From: Clostridium_AM sp964554365
GTDB lineage: Bacteria; Bacillota; Clostridia; Clostridiales; Clostridiaceae
Length of the DNA stretch: 33,543 bases
Reading direction: 5' to 3'
Assembly (NCBI GenBank): GCA_964554365.1
Contig: CAZKOJ010000026.1
Coordinates: forward strand, 1-33,543
The notes beneath the pieces were generated by a model. It saw only the letters and a program-made list of their open reading frames with translations. It did not search any database and was not told the DNA's origin. This document shows, one piece after another, positions 32,167 through 33,543 of the stretch; the stretch's first letter is position 1; each line of letters starts with the position of its first letter. Both the position numbers and the translations under genes were made by a program.

Positions 32167-32997
32167 ATGCAATATTATATTATTGATGATGATGTCAATA
32201 TTGTTCAGATATTGACTAACTTGATTGAAGAAAATGAGTCAGGTGAGGTAATAGGCAGTTCTAATGATGGAGAAACAGCTCTTAGAGAAATAATGATTTG
32301 TAATCCAGATATTGTATTAGTTGATCTGCTTCTACCTAAATTAGATGGTAATAGTTTAGTAAGGGAAATAAAGCTGTTAAACCCCAAAATTAAGTTTATT
32401 ATGATTTCTCAGGTATCAAACGCAAAATTAATAGAAGATTCTTATAATTCTGGAATTGAGTTTTTTATCAGTAAACCTATTAACAAAATTGAGGTAGAAA
32501 AAGTTACAAGTAAGGTGGCAGAAAAAATTGAAATTGAAAATATGCTTCATGATATAAAGAAAATATTCAAAGATATTAATCCTGAAAAAAAATCACAAGA
32601 TAATAATATTAAAATAATCAAGCACGTTCTAAGTAGGTTTGGTATGCTGGGCGAAAAAGGAACAAATGACATTATTAAAATTTGTATGTATCTTTTGGAA
32701 ACAAAGAAATCATTTGATGAATGTAATTTTAACGAATTAAGTTCTATGCTTGGAGATAATCCTAAAACAGTACAACAAAGAATAAGGAGAGCAATTAAAA
32801 TTGGATTAACCAATCTTGCATATATAGGAATAGAAGATTATTATAATGAAAGTTTTCAGGATTATTCTAAAGGTATGTTTGATTTTGCAAGTGTTAAAGC
32901 TGAAATGGATTATATCAATGGAAAAAACAAAACTGGGGGAAAGGTAATAATAAACAAGTTTTTTCAGGGATTGTTATTGCAGTGTGAAGACTATTAA
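32167..32997 (+). CDS. GlnL/YcbB-type response regulator
   Basis: This 276-residue regulator of the GlnL (YcbB) group has a receiver domain (1-120) with acidic residues in IIDDDVN, phosphoacceptor Asp53 in VDLLLPKLDG, and the conserved Lys in FFISKPI. The C-terminal DNA-binding domain (about 150-275) is of the YcbB family and not the OmpR or LuxR type, with NPKTVQQRIRRAIKIGLTNLA as the likely recognition helix. In B. subtilis GlnL activates glutamine uptake and use genes by binding direct repeats. Here a permease gene with 10-bp direct repeats in its promoter follows immediately, which fits. It is co-transcribed with the kinase, five bases after its stop. Confidence 0.88.
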   Translation: MQYYIIDDDVNIVQILTNLIEENESGEVIGSSNDGETALREIMICNPDIVLVDLLLPKLDGNSLVREIKLLNPKIKFIMISQVSNAKLIEDSYNSGIEFFISKPINKIEVEKVTSKVAEKIEIENMLHDIKKIFKDINPEKKSQDNNIKIIKHVLSRFGMLGEKGTNDIIKICMYLLETKKSFDECNFNELSSMLGDNPKTVQQRIRRAIKIGLTNLAYIGIEDYYNESFQDYSKGMFDFASVKAEMDYINGKNKTGGKVIINKFFQGLLLQCEDY

Positions 32998-33057
32998 AAG
33001 ATTACTGAATACCATTTGGTAAAATTTATATTGTATGTATATATTTATATAATATTG

Positions 33058-33107
33058 AATAAAATGTTTTTGAAAATTTAGAATTTTTAAAAACATTTTA
33101 TTTTTTT
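33058..33107 (+). terminator. Terminator of the glnK-glnL-like operon
   Basis: AATAAAATGTTTTT (33058-33071) pairs with AAAAACATTTTATT (33089-33102) and a T run continues to 33107. This separates the two-component operon from the permease gene. Confidence 0.8.
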
Positions 33108-33116
33108 GACTAAATA

Positions 33117-33156
33117 TTTTGAAGCAATTTGAAGCAACTTGAAGCATTTTGTAGTG
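33117..33156 (+). promoter_or_regulatory. 10-bp direct repeats, candidate response regulator binding site
   Basis: Four units with an exact 10-base period are TTTTGAAGCA, ATTTGAAGCA, ACTTGAAGCA and a degenerate TTTTGTAGTG. A period of 10 places them on one face of the helix. The last units overlap the -35 position of the permease promoter, as for an activator that compensates for a poor -35. Confidence 0.65.
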
Positions 33157-33169
33157 GGCCTATTATAAT
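33139..33169 (+). promoter_or_regulatory. Promoter of the amino acid permease gene
   Basis: TATAAT (33164-33169) is a consensus -10. The best -35 is TTGAAG (33139-33144) at a non-optimal 19-base spacing, and it lies inside the direct repeats. This is consistent with activator dependence. Confidence 0.55.
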
Positions 33170-33202
33170 CAATTATGAAAGTAAAAGTGAAATTAATTTC
33201 AA

Positions 33203-33250
33203 TTAATTCAATTGAAAAACTAATTGTTCAATTGAATTAATCATATGTTT
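33203..33250 (+). promoter_or_regulatory. Strong stem-loop in the permease leader
   Basis: A 14-bp perfect stem, TTAATTCAATTGAA (33203-33216) with 33227-33240, has a 10-base loop and is followed by TCATATG and TTTTTT. It is placed 30-80 bases before the permease ATG. It could be an attenuator or a stability element. Confidence 0.5.
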
Positions 33251-33281
33251 TTTATTTATATTTTATAAGGGAGGTCATTAT

Positions 33282-33543
33282 ATGAACTTATTTGCTAGAA
33301 AAAAAGACGTAAATTCTATTTTAGACAATAATAAAAACAATTCTTCAGAGCGAACTTTAGGTGCATTTGACGTAACATTAATGAGTATTGGAGCAACAAT
33401 TGGAACTGGAGTAATGGTGCTGGCAGGTGTTGTAGCTGCAAGAGATGCAGGTCCTGCTGTAGTTTTATCATTTATTGCTTCTGCAATTGCTTGTACACTT
33501 GTAGCTTTATGTTATTCTGAATTTGCATCATCAATTCCAACAT
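33282..33543 (+). CDS. APC-family amino acid permease, N-terminal part (3' end cut by window)
   Basis: The first 87 residues of a membrane amino acid transporter of the APC superfamily are present, and the gene runs off the window. A polar start of about 27 residues is followed by LGAFDVTLMSIGATIGTGVMVLAG, the first membrane helix with the unwound Gly-rich substrate site (IGATIGTG) typical of this family. A second helix (AVVLSFIASAIACTLVALCYSEFASS) ends in the conserved acidic residue region. GGGAGG precedes the ATG. The GlnK/GlnL-type regulators upstream and the repeated operator suggest that it carries glutamine or a related amino acid, but that is inference. Confidence 0.88.
   Translation, partial: MNLFARKKDVNSILDNNKNNSSERTLGAFDVTLMSIGATIGTGVMVLAGVVAARDAGPAVVLSFIASAIACTLVALCYSEFASSIPT

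Overview
The window reads as the chromosome of a low-GC, anaerobic, Gram-positive Clostridium (cluster I type). The support is AT-rich DNA with strong AGGAGG ribosome binding sites, PolC as replicative polymerase, a cytoplasmic HydABC-type [FeFe] hydrogenase, BlaI/BlaR and VanW-type envelope genes, and clostridial two-component systems. I cannot fix the species from sequence alone. The right-hand end of the window, about 20 kb onward, is the richest in RNA and operator signals. Nothing looks like a phage, an insertion sequence or a CRISPR array. No rRNA or tRNA gene was found.

Layout. Positions 1-2742 (+) are the end of a branched-chain amino acid operon (leuB end, ilvB, ilvN) closed by a terminator. 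2883-3476 (+) is a lipoprotein. 3688-7417 (+) holds an apparently autoregulated BlaI repressor and an unusual BlaR1/MecR1-like M56 membrane peptidase that carries FG-GAP-like repeats in place of a beta-lactam sensor, then a VanW-family protein. 7520-11599 (-) holds a secreted beta-propeller protein, a small protein, and an OmpR-type regulator with its kinase. 11989-13794 (-) is a class B penicillin-binding protein whose likely start codon is CTG. 14000-18183 (-) is hydCBA. 18399-20256 (+) is an ECF sigma factor with its DUF4179 anti-sigma partner behind an ECF-like promoter. 20360-20767 (+) is a cysteine-rich thioredoxin-like protein.

20844-24288 (-) is the most interesting unit. A HutP-family RNA-binding protein is followed by a long leader that has its own sigma-A promoter, repeated UAG triplets (three 13-bp tandem units plus further copies), an intrinsic terminator with a competing hairpin, and then a substrate-binding protein, permease and ATPase of the TrpXYZ type. 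B. subtilis HutP is known to bind NAG/UAG repeats and antiterminate the hut operon, so this looks like a HutP-controlled amino acid transporter, possibly with a ligand other than histidine.

24289-24814 is a 526-base non-coding stretch with a multi-stem RNA candidate and two terminators. 24815-29176 (+) is polC, which is richer in G and C than its surroundings in the places I counted. 29356-30540 (-) is a two-helix membrane protein with a Ser/Thr/Gly repeat tail. 30905 to the end (+) is a GlnK/GlnL-type two-component system, then an amino acid permease. The permease promoter carries 10-bp TTGAAGCA repeats that are good candidates for the regulator's binding site, and its leader contains a strong stem-loop.
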